NCBI RefSeq assembly: GCF_017115105.1
Contig: NZ_JABXKH010000178.1
Span: forward strand, 111,010-175,009
DNA from: Nostoc sp. NMS2
GTDB taxonomy: Bacteria; Cyanobacteriota; Cyanobacteriia; Cyanobacteriales; Nostocaceae
DNA length: 64,000 nucleotides
Direction of reading: 5' to 3'
Position numbers and translations under genes: made by a program. Below, piece by piece: positions 1-8,414 of the stretch (position 1 is its first letter; each line of letters begins with the position of its first letter). The notes below the pieces were generated by a model that worked only from the letters and a program-made list of their open reading frames with translations, searched no databases and had not been told where the DNA came from.

Positions 1-2
1 GT

Positions 3-1049
3 GTACAAAACAGAATTATTGAAACTGAATACCGTGATGAAGGTAAATTTAGAATAGTTCCTGTTTCTAACTTTAGTCAAAATCATCAGGGACTCCTTAC
101 CTTTGGCGCTGATTTGATATCTTTGTTAAAAGAATTTCGTCCCCAAATCATCCAAGTTGAACAAGGGTCTAGGGGACTAGCTTATACTCAGATGATTGTC
201 TTAAATCAGCTATTAGGAATCAAGGCAAAAAATGTATTTTTTACCTGGTGGAATTTACCATATAATCTGAAATTACCAGTTGCTTTGTTAGAAAAATATA
301 ACCTCAATCACAGCCACGGCATTATTTCTGGCAATCAAGATGGGGCAGAAGTTTTGCGACAACGAGGATATAAAGGGGCAATTAAAGTCATGCCACAACT
401 GGGTGTAGATGAAAGTTTATTTACTCCCAAAGCTCAACCAGAGTTAGCAGCTAAGTTTGGCATTAACAAAGAAGACTTTGTGGTAGGTTTCGTTGGGCGA
501 TTTGTGCAAGAAAAGGGTTTATTAACGCTTTTACAAGCCTTAATTACATTGAAAGATAAACCTTGGAAATTACTGCTATTGGGACGAGGAGAGTTACAAA
601 GCGAATTAATCAAAATCGCGGCAGAAAATGATATTCAAGAACGGTTAATTTTAATAGAAAGTGTTCCTCATGACGAGGTTGCAAATTATATCAATTTAAT
701 GAGTACTTTAGTATTGCCTTCAGAAACAACTTATAAGTTCAAAACCTTAACTTCTGCTGGCTGGAAAGAGCAATTTGGTCATGTGCTAATTGAAGCGATG
801 GCTTGCCAAGTACCTGTGATTGGTTCCGATTCTGGTGAAATTCCCTATGTAATTGGTGATGCTGGTTTAGTATTTCCTGAAGGTGATGTTCAAGCTCTTG
901 CTAATTGCTTAGTTCAATTAATGGATAAACCAGATTTTGCTCACACTCTGGGTGAAATGGGTTATCAAAAAGCAATGATTAAATATACAAATAAAGCTTT
1001 GGCTAAACAGCAATTAGAATTTTATCAAGAATTGGTTAATAGTCATTGA
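3..1049 (+). CDS. GT4-family glycosyltransferase, 5' end outside window
   Basis: The reading frame is already open at the first bases of the window, so the true start lies upstream and the N-terminal part of the GT-B fold is missing. The remainder has the features of a GT4 retaining glycosyltransferase: VGFVGRFVQEKG in the nucleotide-sugar binding half, and an E-x7-E signature around EQFGHVLIEAMA followed by VPVIGSDSGEIPYVIGDAG. It should transfer a sugar from a nucleotide donor onto a cell-surface or exopolysaccharide acceptor on the cytoplasmic side. A second GT4 gene follows after 109 bp on the same strand, so this is probably the edge of a polysaccharide cluster. The acceptor and the sugar cannot be told from sequence. 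Confidence 0.85.
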   Translation, partial: VQNRIIETEYRDEGKFRIVPVSNFSQNHQGLLTFGADLISLLKEFRPQIIQVEQGSRGLAYTQMIVLNQLLGIKAKNVFFTWWNLPYNLKLPVALLEKYNLNHSHGIISGNQDGAEVLRQRGYKGAIKVMPQLGVDESLFTPKAQPELAAKFGINKEDFVVGFVGRFVQEKGLLTLLQALITLKDKPWKLLLLGRGELQSELIKIAAENDIQERLILIESVPHDEVANYINLMSTLVLPSETTYKFKTLTSAGWKEQFGHVLIEAMACQVPVIGSDSGEIPYVIGDAGLVFPEGDVQALANCLVQLMDKPDFAHTLGEMGYQKAMIKYTNKALAKQQLEFYQELVNSH

Positions 1050-1079
1050 TAGGATGTTTTAAAAGTCTAATTTATTACT

Positions 1080-1137
1080 AGCCCTGGCGACTAGAAGTCG
1101 CGGCTACACAGACAAAACCCACCTCCGTGGGTTAAAA
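1080..1137. repeat. Intergenic double-hairpin repeat
   Basis: Between the two glycosyltransferase genes lie two short hairpins in series: CGACTAGAAGTCG and ACCCACCTCCGTGGGT. This arrangement resembles the dispersed intergenic repeats common in Nostoc-type genomes. A related GGGG/CCCC double hairpin lies at about 24495-24560. It could also attenuate transcription between the two genes. Confidence 0.5.
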
Positions 1138-1158
1138 TCCCTTGATTAATGACAAAAA

Positions 1159-2331
1159 ATGAAAATATTACAAATTGTCCCCTCAATTTCTCTAATTTAC
1201 GGCGGGCCTAGTCAAATGGTACTAGGGTTAGCTCCGGCATTGGTAAAAGAGGGAGTAGAAGTTACAATTCTGACAACTGATAGTAATGGCGATAATGGTC
1301 AAACACCTTTGGATGTTCCTTTAAATCGCCCAATTAAACAAGATGGTTATGAAATAATTTACTTTCGTTGTGCGCCGTTTCGTCGCTACAAGTTTTCTCT
1401 AGATTTACTAAACTGGCTAAAACTTCATGCTCACGAGTTTGATATAGCACATATTCATGCTCTATTCTCCCCAATAATTAGTGCTGCTGCTATTGTGTGT
1501 CGTCAGCAAAAGCTACCTTATATTTTCCGTCCTTTGGGTACTCTCGATCCGGCTGATTTACAGAAGAAAAAACAATTAAAACAGCTTTATGTTGCAATTA
1601 TAGAACGTCAAAATTTAGCTGGTGCGGCAGCTATTCATTTTACCAGCGCTCAAGAAGCTAAAATATCAGAACGATTTGGAGTATCTACACCAGATTTGGT
1701 GATTCCATTGGGTGTGATTCCCCGTCAATCTTCTATTAAAAATGTATGTAGTCAGTTAGAAATACCAAAGGATGTACCGTTGGTACTATTTATGTCACGA
1801 ATTGACCCAAAAAAGGGGTTAAATTTGTTGATTCCGGCGCTAGAGAAACTGTTAACGGTTGGTTACAAGTTTCATTTTGTCTTAGCTGGGACAAATCCTC
1901 AAGATCCAGATTACGAACAAAAGATAATATCCCAAATTCAAAATTCACCACTGCGATCGCACACTACAATTACTGGCTTTGTGACTGGTGAACTCAAAGT
2001 TAGTTTACTACAAGCTGCTGATTTATTTGTCTTACCTTCATACTACGAAAATTTTGGGATTGCTGTAGCTGAAGCGATGGTTGCAGGTGTACCTGTAGTC
2101 ATTTCTGACCAAGTACATATTTGTCAACAAATACGTGATAGTCAGTCGGGTTGGGTAGGCGCAACAGATGTGCAAGCACTGGTAGAGTTACTACAAGAAG
2201 CTTTGCAAAATCCCGCAGAACGCCAGCGACGGGGATTAAACGCCCAAAAATATGCATTGGAGAATTTTAGCTGGGATGCGATCGCAAAGCAAACAATCCA
2301 AGCGTACCAAAAAATTCTGGCGAAGGAATGA
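1159..2331 (+). CDS. GT4-family glycosyltransferase
   Basis: A 390-residue protein, the normal length for a GT4 enzyme. The N-terminus MKILQIVPSISLIYGGPSQ carries the glycine-rich loop of the acceptor domain. LFMSRIDPKKGLNLLIPALE marks the start of the donor domain, and ENFGIAVAEAMVAGVPVV holds the E-x7-E motif that contacts the nucleotide sugar. It should be a cytoplasmic, retaining sugar transferase for polysaccharide or glycolipid assembly. It lies 109 bp after another GT4 gene on the same strand, separated by a hairpin repeat, and ends 2 bp before the convergent membrane-protein gene. The substrate is unknown. Confidence 0.88.
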   Translation: MKILQIVPSISLIYGGPSQMVLGLAPALVKEGVEVTILTTDSNGDNGQTPLDVPLNRPIKQDGYEIIYFRCAPFRRYKFSLDLLNWLKLHAHEFDIAHIHALFSPIISAAAIVCRQQKLPYIFRPLGTLDPADLQKKKQLKQLYVAIIERQNLAGAAAIHFTSAQEAKISERFGVSTPDLVIPLGVIPRQSSIKNVCSQLEIPKDVPLVLFMSRIDPKKGLNLLIPALEKLLTVGYKFHFVLAGTNPQDPDYEQKIISQIQNSPLRSHTTITGFVTGELKVSLLQAADLFVLPSYYENFGIAVAEAMVAGVPVVISDQVHICQQIRDSQSGWVGATDVQALVELLQEALQNPAERQRRGLNAQKYALENFSWDAIAKQTIQAYQKILAKE

Positions 2332-2333
2332 AT

Positions 2334-3062
2334 TTAACCCAACGCAGACAACAGCAGTTTTTGCCAAATAGGTGCTAGAACTGCTTTGACAACGATATCC
2401 GCAATCACAAAACCAATCCCAATTAACATATAAGTTTTCGGAAAGGAAGACTTCGGAACTTCGCCTCTGATGCGAGTTATTAAATTTAATCCTAAAGCAG
2501 CTAAAGCTACCCCAGTGGCGATAAATCCGATGATTCGCAGAAGTGACCAAGGATACCATCCTAAAATAGCTGCTAACCAAGGTTTAGCACTAACTTTTAC
2601 CAGTTCTGCAACATAAAAATTCATGTAGTTCAGCATCCAAGTGCCGAATATCAATGCCGCACTACTTAAGGTGACAACGCAGAGAATACAAAAAATTCCG
2701 TATTGCAATAAATGGTCTGGTAAAAATAAACGGATTGTTCCTTCCATACCTTCTCCCGTGCGAATCCAGTGGAACATCTCTGTAGTGTATGACTGTCCAC
2801 GGAGAATGACTTTTGCTGCTGTTTGTGGTGCGATTGTTGTTGCTACAATTACAGCAATACTCTGCAAAACTCCCCACAGTAACATCCACCAAAAAGCACT
2901 TTTATATTGTTGACGACGTATTTGTAAAAAGAAAATGGGATAGGGAACAGTAGTACCTAAAATCGGCATTAACCAAGGAACTCCAAAAACAAAACTTGCA
3001 GTTGTGCTGAGGATAACACCAATAACCAAAAAGATTACTATCATCATTAATTCAAAATTCAA
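2334..3062 (-). CDS. Polytopic membrane protein, family not recognised
   Basis: A 242-residue hydrophobic protein with about six membrane segments: residues ~5-27, 35-50, 58-80, 118-145, 165-195 and 213-235. Between the third and fourth lies a polar loop containing GQSYTTEMFHWIRTGEGMEG. I do not recognise a domain. The general shape (long loops, proline-containing helices, KPWLAAILGWYPW before the fifth helix) would fit a Yip1-like membrane protein, but that is only a guess. It converges on the glycosyltransferase gene with a 2-bp gap. Its upstream region holds AAATTCAAAATTC-type repeats. Product and role are unknown. Confidence 0.6.
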   Translation of the reverse strand: MNFELMMIVIFLVIGVILSTTASFVFGVPWLMPILGTTVPYPIFFLQIRRQQYKSAFWWMLLWGVLQSIAVIVATTIAPQTAAKVILRGQSYTTEMFHWIRTGEGMEGTIRLFLPDHLLQYGIFCILCVVTLSSAALIFGTWMLNYMNFYVAELVKVSAKPWLAAILGWYPWSLLRIIGFIATGVALAALGLNLITRIRGEVPKSSFPKTYMLIGIGFVIADIVVKAVLAPIWQKLLLSALG

Positions 3063-3481
3063 AAATAATAAACATATTTGTAGTCTTTATTCTCATTACT
3101 TGCTTTGTGACAATTAAATTTGTCATAGCTTATAAATTTCTCATAATATTGCATCTATGCGAAGAAAATTTATCGTAATTTTGCAATAATATGGAAATAT
3201 GGCACCTCAATAAGCCTATACGTGCATTAGCTTGTAGTCAGCTATTGCCCTGATGCTTGCAATCCTCTATGTAAAGAAAAACCTGTAGGGAAAAAATAAT
3301 AACTTCAAGCATATATTTGTACTTTAGTCAATAGTTCTTACCTCCTTTTTATCCCTTATCTGAGAGTGTTGACAACTTAAAATTTTGTTTCAAACCGCTA
3401 AACTCCGATTGGGAAATCGGGGTTTTATGTCATGATGGCATACTAGAATATATATGCCTTTCTAACTACAGGGAATCTCAC
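3063..3481. other. Divergent intergenic region
   Basis: This 419-bp gap separates a leftward membrane-protein gene from the rightward peroxiredoxin gene. It is AT-rich and contains no credible reading frame. It holds a TTGACA hexamer at about 3370, a terminator-like hairpin at 3401-3424 and an AGGGA ribosome-binding site seven bases before the peroxiredoxin start. Confidence 0.5.
3401..3426 (+). terminator. Hairpin with T-run upstream of peroxiredoxin
   Basis: AACTCCGATT and AATCGGGGTT pair over ten positions (one G-T), with a GGGA loop, and TT follows directly on the plus strand. No gene on the plus strand ends nearby. The hairpin would therefore end a short unannotated transcript or attenuate the peroxiredoxin message. 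Confidence 0.5.
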
Positions 3482-4120
3482 ATGGCTCTCCGTCTAGGTG
3501 ACACAGTACCCAACTTTACGCAAGCCTCAACACACGGCGACATCGATTTTTACCAATGGGCAGGTGACAGCTGGGTTGTGCTGTTCTCTCACCCTGCTGA
3601 TTTTACACCTGTTTGTACAACAGAACTTGGCACAGTTGCCAAGCTAAAACCAGAATTTGACAAGCGCAATGTCAAAGCGATCGCACTCAGCGTTGATGAT
3701 GTAGAATCTCACAAAGGCTGGGTGGGAGACATTGAAGAAACACAAAGCACCACCCTTAACTACCCAATTTTGGCGGATGCGGATCGGAAGGTTGCTGACC
3801 TTTACGACATGATCCACCCCAATGCTAATGCAGCTGTGACAGTGCGATCGGTTTTCGTGATTGACCCCAATAAGAAACTCCGTCTCTCTTTCACCTATCC
3901 CCCCAGCACGGGACGCAACTTTGATGAACTTTTGCGAGTGATTGATTCTCTGCAATTGACTGATAACTACAGCGTGGCGACACCAGCTGACTGGAAAGAT
4001 GGAGAGGATGTTGTAATTGTCCCCTCACTCAAAGATCCAGAAGTACTTAAACAGAAATTCCCCAAAGGTTACGAGGAAATCAAACCCTATCTGCGGCTAA
4101 CTCCTCAGCCTAACAAGTAA
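3482..4120 (+). CDS. 1-Cys peroxiredoxin
   Basis: A thiol peroxidase that reduces hydrogen peroxide and organic peroxides in the cytoplasm. The 212 residues match the Prx6 (1-Cys) subfamily. The peroxidatic site is PADFTPVCTTE with Cys45, and the distal Arg is in the conserved VRSVFVIDP stretch. No other cysteine exists in the protein, so there is no resolving Cys; reduction must use an external thiol. The long C-terminal extension (DWKDGEDVVIVPSL onwards) is typical of this subfamily. The ATG has AGGGA seven bases upstream, and a strong terminator follows at once, so the gene appears monocistronic. Confidence 0.95.
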   Translation: MALRLGDTVPNFTQASTHGDIDFYQWAGDSWVVLFSHPADFTPVCTTELGTVAKLKPEFDKRNVKAIALSVDDVESHKGWVGDIEETQSTTLNYPILADADRKVADLYDMIHPNANAAVTVRSVFVIDPNKKLRLSFTYPPSTGRNFDELLRVIDSLQLTDNYSVATPADWKDGEDVVIVPSLKDPEVLKQKFPKGYEEIKPYLRLTPQPNK

Positions 4121-4144
4121 ATCTGAAAATGATTTCGGATAAAA

Positions 4145-4184
4145 AAACAAAGACGCAAAGTTATATCTTTGCGTCTTTGTTTAT
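4145..4184 (+). terminator. Rho-independent terminator of the peroxiredoxin gene
   Basis: A 16-bp perfect inverted repeat (arms 4145-4160 and 4167-4182) around a six-base loop TTATAT. It starts 25 bp after the peroxiredoxin stop, with flanking A and T runs. Confidence 0.9.
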
Positions 4185-4236
4185 TTGGGTGAGAATATAG
4201 TCAGTGGGCTAGCATCCGAACCTGGAGGAAATCCCT

Positions 4237-4821
4237 ATGTTCTCATCCCCTTTGGTTTTGCAAATTCCGTCATCAATGCAAATGACAGACGAACAATTTT
4301 TTGAATTCTGTCAGGTAAATCGTGATTTACGTATTGAACGAAATAAATTTGGAGAATTGGTAATTATGCCTCCTACTGGTTCAGAGACAGGAAACCGAGA
4401 AGGTAATATATTTGGGCCGTTGTGGGTTTGGTCGGAACAAGATGGTACAGGTATAACTTTTAGCTCTAGTACCGGATTTAAGTTATCAACAGGTGCAGAA
4501 CGCTCTCCAGATGCCTCCTGGATTAAATTAGAACGGTGGAATACTCTATCTCCAGAACAACAGCGAAAGTTTGCTCCCATTTGTCCAGATTTTGTAGTCG
4601 AACTCAAATCTCCTAGTGACAACCTCCAGACTTTGAAGGAAAAAATGGAGGAATATATGAATGAGCCAGGAATACAGTTAGGCTGGTTAATTGACCGTAA
4701 GCAGCGTAAAGTTTATATTTATCGTCCTGGATTGCCAGAGGAATGTTTGGATAATCCTACTAACGTTAGCGGCGAGTCGGTATTACCTGGGTTCATTTTG
4801 AATATGAGTAAAGTTTGGTAA
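4237..4821 (+). CDS. Uma2-family endonuclease (DUF820)
   Basis: A 194-residue protein of the Uma2 family, a PD-(D/E)XK-type fold greatly expanded in cyanobacteria. The expected acidic and basic residues are present: Asp92 in RSPDASWI, and Glu122 and Lys124 in PDFVVELKSPSD. The N-terminal part (MTDEQFFEFCQVNRDLRIER) and the end (SVLPGFILNMSKVW) also follow the family. It is a single gene following the peroxiredoxin terminator and converging on the sensor kinase gene. The in vivo role of Uma2 proteins is not established; many sit near repeats or mobile elements. Confidence 0.88.
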   Translation: MFSSPLVLQIPSSMQMTDEQFFEFCQVNRDLRIERNKFGELVIMPPTGSETGNREGNIFGPLWVWSEQDGTGITFSSSTGFKLSTGAERSPDASWIKLERWNTLSPEQQRKFAPICPDFVVELKSPSDNLQTLKEKMEEYMNEPGIQLGWLIDRKQRKVYIYRPGLPEECLDNPTNVSGESVLPGFILNMSKVW

Positions 4822-4829
4822 GATAAGTT

Positions 4830-6218
4830 TTATTTAAATTTAGGCTGGCGACGATACAGCAATTTAAATTGGTAAATTGGCGTGACATCTAAGGGTAATT
4901 GAATGGTAAAAGTGCTGCCTTTGCCTAATTGACTTTGCACGTTTAAATCACCTTGGTGTGACTGAATAATTGCCTGAGCGATCGCTAATCCTAATCCAGA
5001 ACCGCCAGTTTTACGAGAGCGATCGCTATTTACTCGGTAAAAGCGATCAAAAATCCGAGTCAGTTCCTGATGTGGAATACCAATACCTGTATCTTGAACC
5101 TGAATCACAGCATAATTTTCACTACGATCTAAGACAACAGTCACTTTTCCAGATTGTGGCGTGTATTGAATTGCATTGATAATTAAATTAGAAACCAGAC
5201 GATAAAGCTGGTCAGAATCGCCTACGATATTTAGAGGTTGCTCGACTCTGATTGCAGATGTCAGTGTCACTTGAGCAGAAAATGCGATCGCTGCAAATTC
5301 CTCTATTAAGTCGTTGACAATATCATTCAAGCAACATTCATGTCGTAATGGGATATGTTGCCGATCTAGGCGAGTTAAAAGGAGCAAATCTACAACTAAA
5401 GTAGTGAGTCGATGATTCTGACGCTGTATAGTTCGTAGAATGTCCCGTGCTTCGATTTCATCTAATTTCGGCATTAACAAAGCTGATTCCACCGTTGCTT
5501 GTGTTGCAGCTAAAGGTGTTCGCAACTCATGGGCTACATCTGCGGTAAACTGTTGAATTTGTCTATAAGATTGATAAATAGGTTGCATTGCTAATCCTGC
5601 TAACCACCAACTAGCAACACTAACTACAACCATCGTTGTAGGCAATCCCACGGCTAAAATTAATTTTACAGCATCCAGATAACTATTGAAATCCTCAAGA
5701 CTTCGTCCAACTTGGATGTATCCCCAATCACGATTATCTTGAGTGTGCAGTCCAAAAGAAATTTGGTGGTATGGCTTGCCTTTGCTGTCTTTTATCGTTT
5801 GCCAAAGTTTTTTGTTAAAGACTAGAGAAAGTTTTTCTGGATGAGAACCTGCGATCGCAATCAAGCGTCCAGAATTATCAAAAAAACGTACATAGTAGTA
5901 GCCTTGATGGATGGCACTGAGAATATGCTTTTTAGAACTTGAATGCTGTTGAATACAGCTTTCTCCAAGTACACAAATATTTGGTAAAAGCTGTTGTACA
6001 ACTGGTTCAACACGTCCAGGTTGCTTTAGTTTCAGTTCGATACTGTCGTGTATCGTTCCGGCAACAGATTCCAATTCTCGGTCTAATGTTACCCAATGGG
6101 CATGGGATACGGCTTTGTAGACACCGAATCCGCATAGGCTTAAAATCACAGCCATGACGAGTGCATACCACAGAGCTAAACGAATGCGGGTTAAGTTAAA
6201 GAGTTTATTTTGATTCAT
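4830..6218 (-). CDS. rppB: Sensor histidine kinase, RppB/NrsS type
   Basis: The sensor partner of the response regulator encoded just upstream. Order: first membrane helix near residues 13-35, a periplasmic domain of roughly 130 residues with a Cys pair (NICVLGESCIQQ) that could bind a metal or sense redox state, a second helix, then HisKA with the H-box VAHELRTPLA (His230), N-box NLIINAIQYTP, G1 DTGIGI and G2 GGSGLGLAIA. I chose the ATG at 6218. It overlaps the last 14 bases of the regulator gene, which indicates translational coupling, whereas the longer form would overlap far more. The family (RppAB/NrsRS) is known for redox and nickel responses in Synechocystis. The signal here is inferred from the efflux neighbours. 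Confidence 0.85.
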   Translation of the reverse strand: MNQNKLFNLTRIRLALWYALVMAVILSLCGFGVYKAVSHAHWVTLDRELESVAGTIHDSIELKLKQPGRVEPVVQQLLPNICVLGESCIQQHSSSKKHILSAIHQGYYYVRFFDNSGRLIAIAGSHPEKLSLVFNKKLWQTIKDSKGKPYHQISFGLHTQDNRDWGYIQVGRSLEDFNSYLDAVKLILAVGLPTTMVVVSVASWWLAGLAMQPIYQSYRQIQQFTADVAHELRTPLAATQATVESALLMPKLDEIEARDILRTIQRQNHRLTTLVVDLLLLTRLDRQHIPLRHECCLNDIVNDLIEEFAAIAFSAQVTLTSAIRVEQPLNIVGDSDQLYRLVSNLIINAIQYTPQSGKVTVVLDRSENYAVIQVQDTGIGIPHQELTRIFDRFYRVNSDRSRKTGGSGLGLAIAQAIIQSHQGDLNVQSQLGKGSTFTIQLPLDVTPIYQFKLLYRRQPKFK

Positions 6219-6909
6219 CGGTGAGATTGAGACGATATCCCACACCATGCATAGTTTCAATCGGGTTTCCGCAGCCACTATTAGCTAATCTGCGGCGCAG
6301 CAAACGTATTTGAGCCGCCACCACATTACTAACGGGTTCTGCGTTCACCTCCCAAAGCTGATTGCGAATCTGTTCAGTTGTGACAATTTGGTGCGGATGC
6401 TTCATAAAATACTCTAGTAGCTGGAATTCTTTATGAGTTAAAGGAATTACCTGTTTATCCCCTTGATGGTTGTGACTAACAACCATACTGTTGCTGTAAT
6501 CGAGAGTCAGGTTGCCAACAGTTAACTCCTTGGATTGAAATTGGGGCGATCGCCTCTGCAAAGCACGCAACCGCGCCAACAATTCCGCCATACCAAAGGG
6601 CTTCACCAGATAATCATCAGCACCGGCATCCAATCCAGCAACTTTATCTTCCATTCGATCTTTAGCTGTCAGCATCAAAACTGGTAGAGAATTACGCCGT
6701 GTTCGTAGCCGACTACACAGTTCTAACCCAGACAATCCTGGCAACATCCAATCGATAATAGCTAGGGTGTACTGCGTCCACTGGTTTTCTAGATAATCCC
6801 ATGCCTCCTCACCATCTAAAACCCAGTCAACTACATACTTTTCCAGATTCAAGGTGCGCTTAATTGCCGAACCCAAATCTGGCTCATCTTCGACTAGTAG
6901 GACTCTCAT
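6205..6909 (-). CDS. rppA: OmpR-family response regulator, RppA/NrsR type
   Basis: A 234-residue two-domain regulator. The receiver has the acidic pocket EDE at residues 7-9, phospho-acceptor Asp53 in IIDWMLPG, and the conserved Lys in DDYLVKPFG. The C-terminal winged helix has the OmpR pattern PLTHKEFQLLEYF and ends with METMHGVGYRLN. It is preceded by a DUF2808 gene 64 bp upstream and overlaps rppB by 14 bases, so the three form an operon. The direct repeats in front of this operon and of the two efflux units (7543-7560, 13240-13257, 14284-14301) are the obvious candidate binding sites for this protein, by analogy with OmpR-type tandem half-sites. Confidence 0.88.
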   Translation of the reverse strand: MRVLLVEDEPDLGSAIKRTLNLEKYVVDWVLDGEEAWDYLENQWTQYTLAIIDWMLPGLSGLELCSRLRTRRNSLPVLMLTAKDRMEDKVAGLDAGADDYLVKPFGMAELLARLRALQRRSPQFQSKELTVGNLTLDYSNSMVVSHNHQGDKQVIPLTHKEFQLLEYFMKHPHQIVTTEQIRNQLWEVNAEPVSNVVAAQIRLLRRRLANSGCGNPIETMHGVGYRLNLTDESK

Positions 6910-6973
6910 ATAATTTACCTCCTAGATTGATATCCTGAGAAGCATCTTTACCTCCTCAAGGTTTAAAAATCTA

Positions 6974-7453
6974 TCAAAAGTAGATCCGAAACTGGGCTAC
7001 ACCTACGGGAATTTCTGCATCACTACCAACAAATTTAGCAGAAACTCGGTAGAGCCAAGCATTTGAAGTTCCCCTTCGGTTTACCCTATTCATATCAATA
7101 TTGAGTATATTCGCAGGGGCGACAACTTGGGGGAAAGCGATCGCAATCTTGTTACCGTTAACAGTGGTATTTGCCTGAATTTTTCGACCAGATTGATCGG
7201 AAATACTGAAATCATTTTTTACAGTTAAACCTGGTGGAACATCGATATTTATCTGGGTAATAGCACTGCTATTTTGAGGAATTTCCAATTTGAAACTATG
7301 CCGAACAGTTCCCCATTTAGTCTGAGGAAATTGCACTGTGCTAAGAATATGAGGAAAACTCTTATTAGCTGGTGTCTGACTTGCATGGACAGCAGAAAGT
7401 GAAGCTGTAAGTGTCAAACTAACCGCAGTTATAAAAATGAATTTTTTCAGCAT
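6974..7453 (-). CDS. DUF2808 secreted protein
   Basis: A 159-residue exported protein. The N-terminus is a classic signal peptide (MLKKFIF, a hydrophobic stretch, then SAVHASQTP with likely cleavage after HAS). The mature part matches the DUF2808 pattern: FPHILSTVQFPQTKWGTVRHSFKLEIP, INIDVPPGLTV and a C-terminal GVAQFRIYF. DUF2808 proteins are cyanobacterial periplasmic proteins of unknown function. It is the first gene of the unit leading into rppA and rppB, and the RppA-type direct repeat lies 90 bp before its ATG. It may therefore be part of a periplasmic metal or envelope-stress response; this is inference from context. Confidence 0.8.
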   Translation of the reverse strand: MLKKFIFITAVSLTLTASLSAVHASQTPANKSFPHILSTVQFPQTKWGTVRHSFKLEIPQNSSAITQINIDVPPGLTVKNDFSISDQSGRKIQANTTVNGNKIAIAFPQVVAPANILNIDMNRVNRRGTSNAWLYRVSAKFVGSDAEIPVGVAQFRIYF

Positions 7454-7542
7454 TTTAAATCTCTAATAAATCAATCTTGTTAATCTAGTCTCAGACTCAT
7501 TATTTTAAATAAATCTGCTATTAACTAGCTTGACAGAGACAG

Positions 7543-7560
7543 ATGAAATCAAGATGAAAT
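7543..7560 (-). promoter_or_regulatory. Tandem ATGAAAT box, candidate RppA site 1
   Basis: ATGAAAT occurs at 7543-7549 and again at 7554-7560, an 11-bp period or one helical turn. On the transcribed side it reads ATTTCAT twice. Ten bases past the second copy is CAAGCTA, which is also found at the same spacing at 14284-14301. It lies 90 bp before the DUF2808-rppA-rppB unit. Confidence 0.65.
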
Positions 7561-7680
7561 TTGGGTATGTCCTAATACGGTTTAGTTCAGGTTGAAATTC
7601 TTTGTTAAAGTGATTTTCTTTTAACGAACTGCGTACCCCTACCTGACAATTCAGGTCATGTGGAAAATACTACGAAAAAC

Positions 7681-7771
7681 CTAACCCCCCAACCCCCTTC
7701 CCGATGCGGGAAGGGGGAAAATTCAAAGTCTCTCTCCTTCTAGGAGAGAGATTTAGAGAGAGGTTTTCCAG
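7681..7771. repeat. Tandem hairpin repeat in the 7454-7867 gap
   Basis: The 414-bp gap between the lipoprotein gene and the DUF2808 gene carries two strong hairpins: arms 7693-7703/7707-7717 (C5TTCCCG with its complement) and 7730-7738/7742-7750 (CTCTCTCCT with its complement). They belong to the dispersed GGGAAGGGGG/AGGAGAGAG class of cyanobacterial intergenic repeats; a similar one sits at 63865-63965. They could end the efflux operon transcript. A GCAAGCTACG-type repeat lies at about 7802-7850. Confidence 0.6.
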
Positions 7772-7867
7772 ATACTGTGAAAAGTCAGGTATCCTTACAG
7801 GGAAGCAAGCTACGTGCAGCGTCTCCTAGAGAAGGACGCAAAGAGAAGAAAGCAAATGCTTACAGAT

Positions 7868-8368
7868 TTACTTATTAAAATTAAAACGACCATCTACTTT
7901 TTTGCCATCAATATCTACAAGCATCTTCACTTGATATTGACCTGAAGATTTTTCTGGGAGCAAAACAGTATAGTGTTTACCTTCTTTGTCATAAGCAAGG
8001 TTTAAAGTTTTCTGCTTTCCATCAGGTGTCTGAACTTGAGCCTTCACTTTAGCATTAGATATTGTTTCGTGATTGTCGCCTTTTAGCAAATAGAAATCCA
8101 TGTGAGTTCCATTAGCTTCTTTCTCAGGTACAAATTCTAAATGATAGGCTCCTGTCTCCACAACTTGACCTCCTTTAGATTCACCATGCTGTTGAGATAT
8201 TTGAGCAGCAGGCGAAGCTGATGAATTAGCACTTGAAGTAGAATTCGCAGGACTTTTTTCGGTATTAGCTGCTTGATCACTGTTACTACAAGCTCCCAAA
8301 AAAAGCAGCCCTGCACTTCCTATAACAATCAAGCTGGATTTTAGTGAAATCATTGATTTACTCCGCAT
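7868..8368 (-). CDS. Lipoprotein with a YtkA/FixH-like domain, efflux-associated
   Basis: A 166-residue lipoprotein. The signal ends in the lipobox LGAC with Cys27. A Ser/Ala/Asn-rich tether follows (residues ~30-60), then a compact beta-rich domain with ETGAYHLEFVPE, TPDGKQKTLNL and VDIDGKKVDGRFNF. That pattern resembles the YtkA-like/FixH-like periplasmic domain often found with copper or heavy-metal export genes; I assign it with moderate confidence. It starts 46 bp after the RND pump gene on the same strand and has no promoter-like box of its own, so it is probably the third gene of the adaptor-pump operon. A role in periplasmic metal handling is inferred. Confidence 0.68.
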   Translation of the reverse strand: MRSKSMISLKSSLIVIGSAGLLFLGACSNSDQAANTEKSPANSTSSANSSASPAAQISQQHGESKGGQVVETGAYHLEFVPEKEANGTHMDFYLLKGDNHETISNAKVKAQVQTPDGKQKTLNLAYDKEGKHYTVLLPEKSSGQYQVKMLVDIDGKKVDGRFNFNK

Positions 8369-8414
8369 TCAAACAATCAATAACTGAGATGTAAAAAATA
8401 GAAAAGCCCATTCA

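Noticed and set aside
2236..2892. Frames antisense to the glycosyltransferase and membrane-protein genes
   Set aside because: They overlap well-supported genes on the opposite strand and have no family character.
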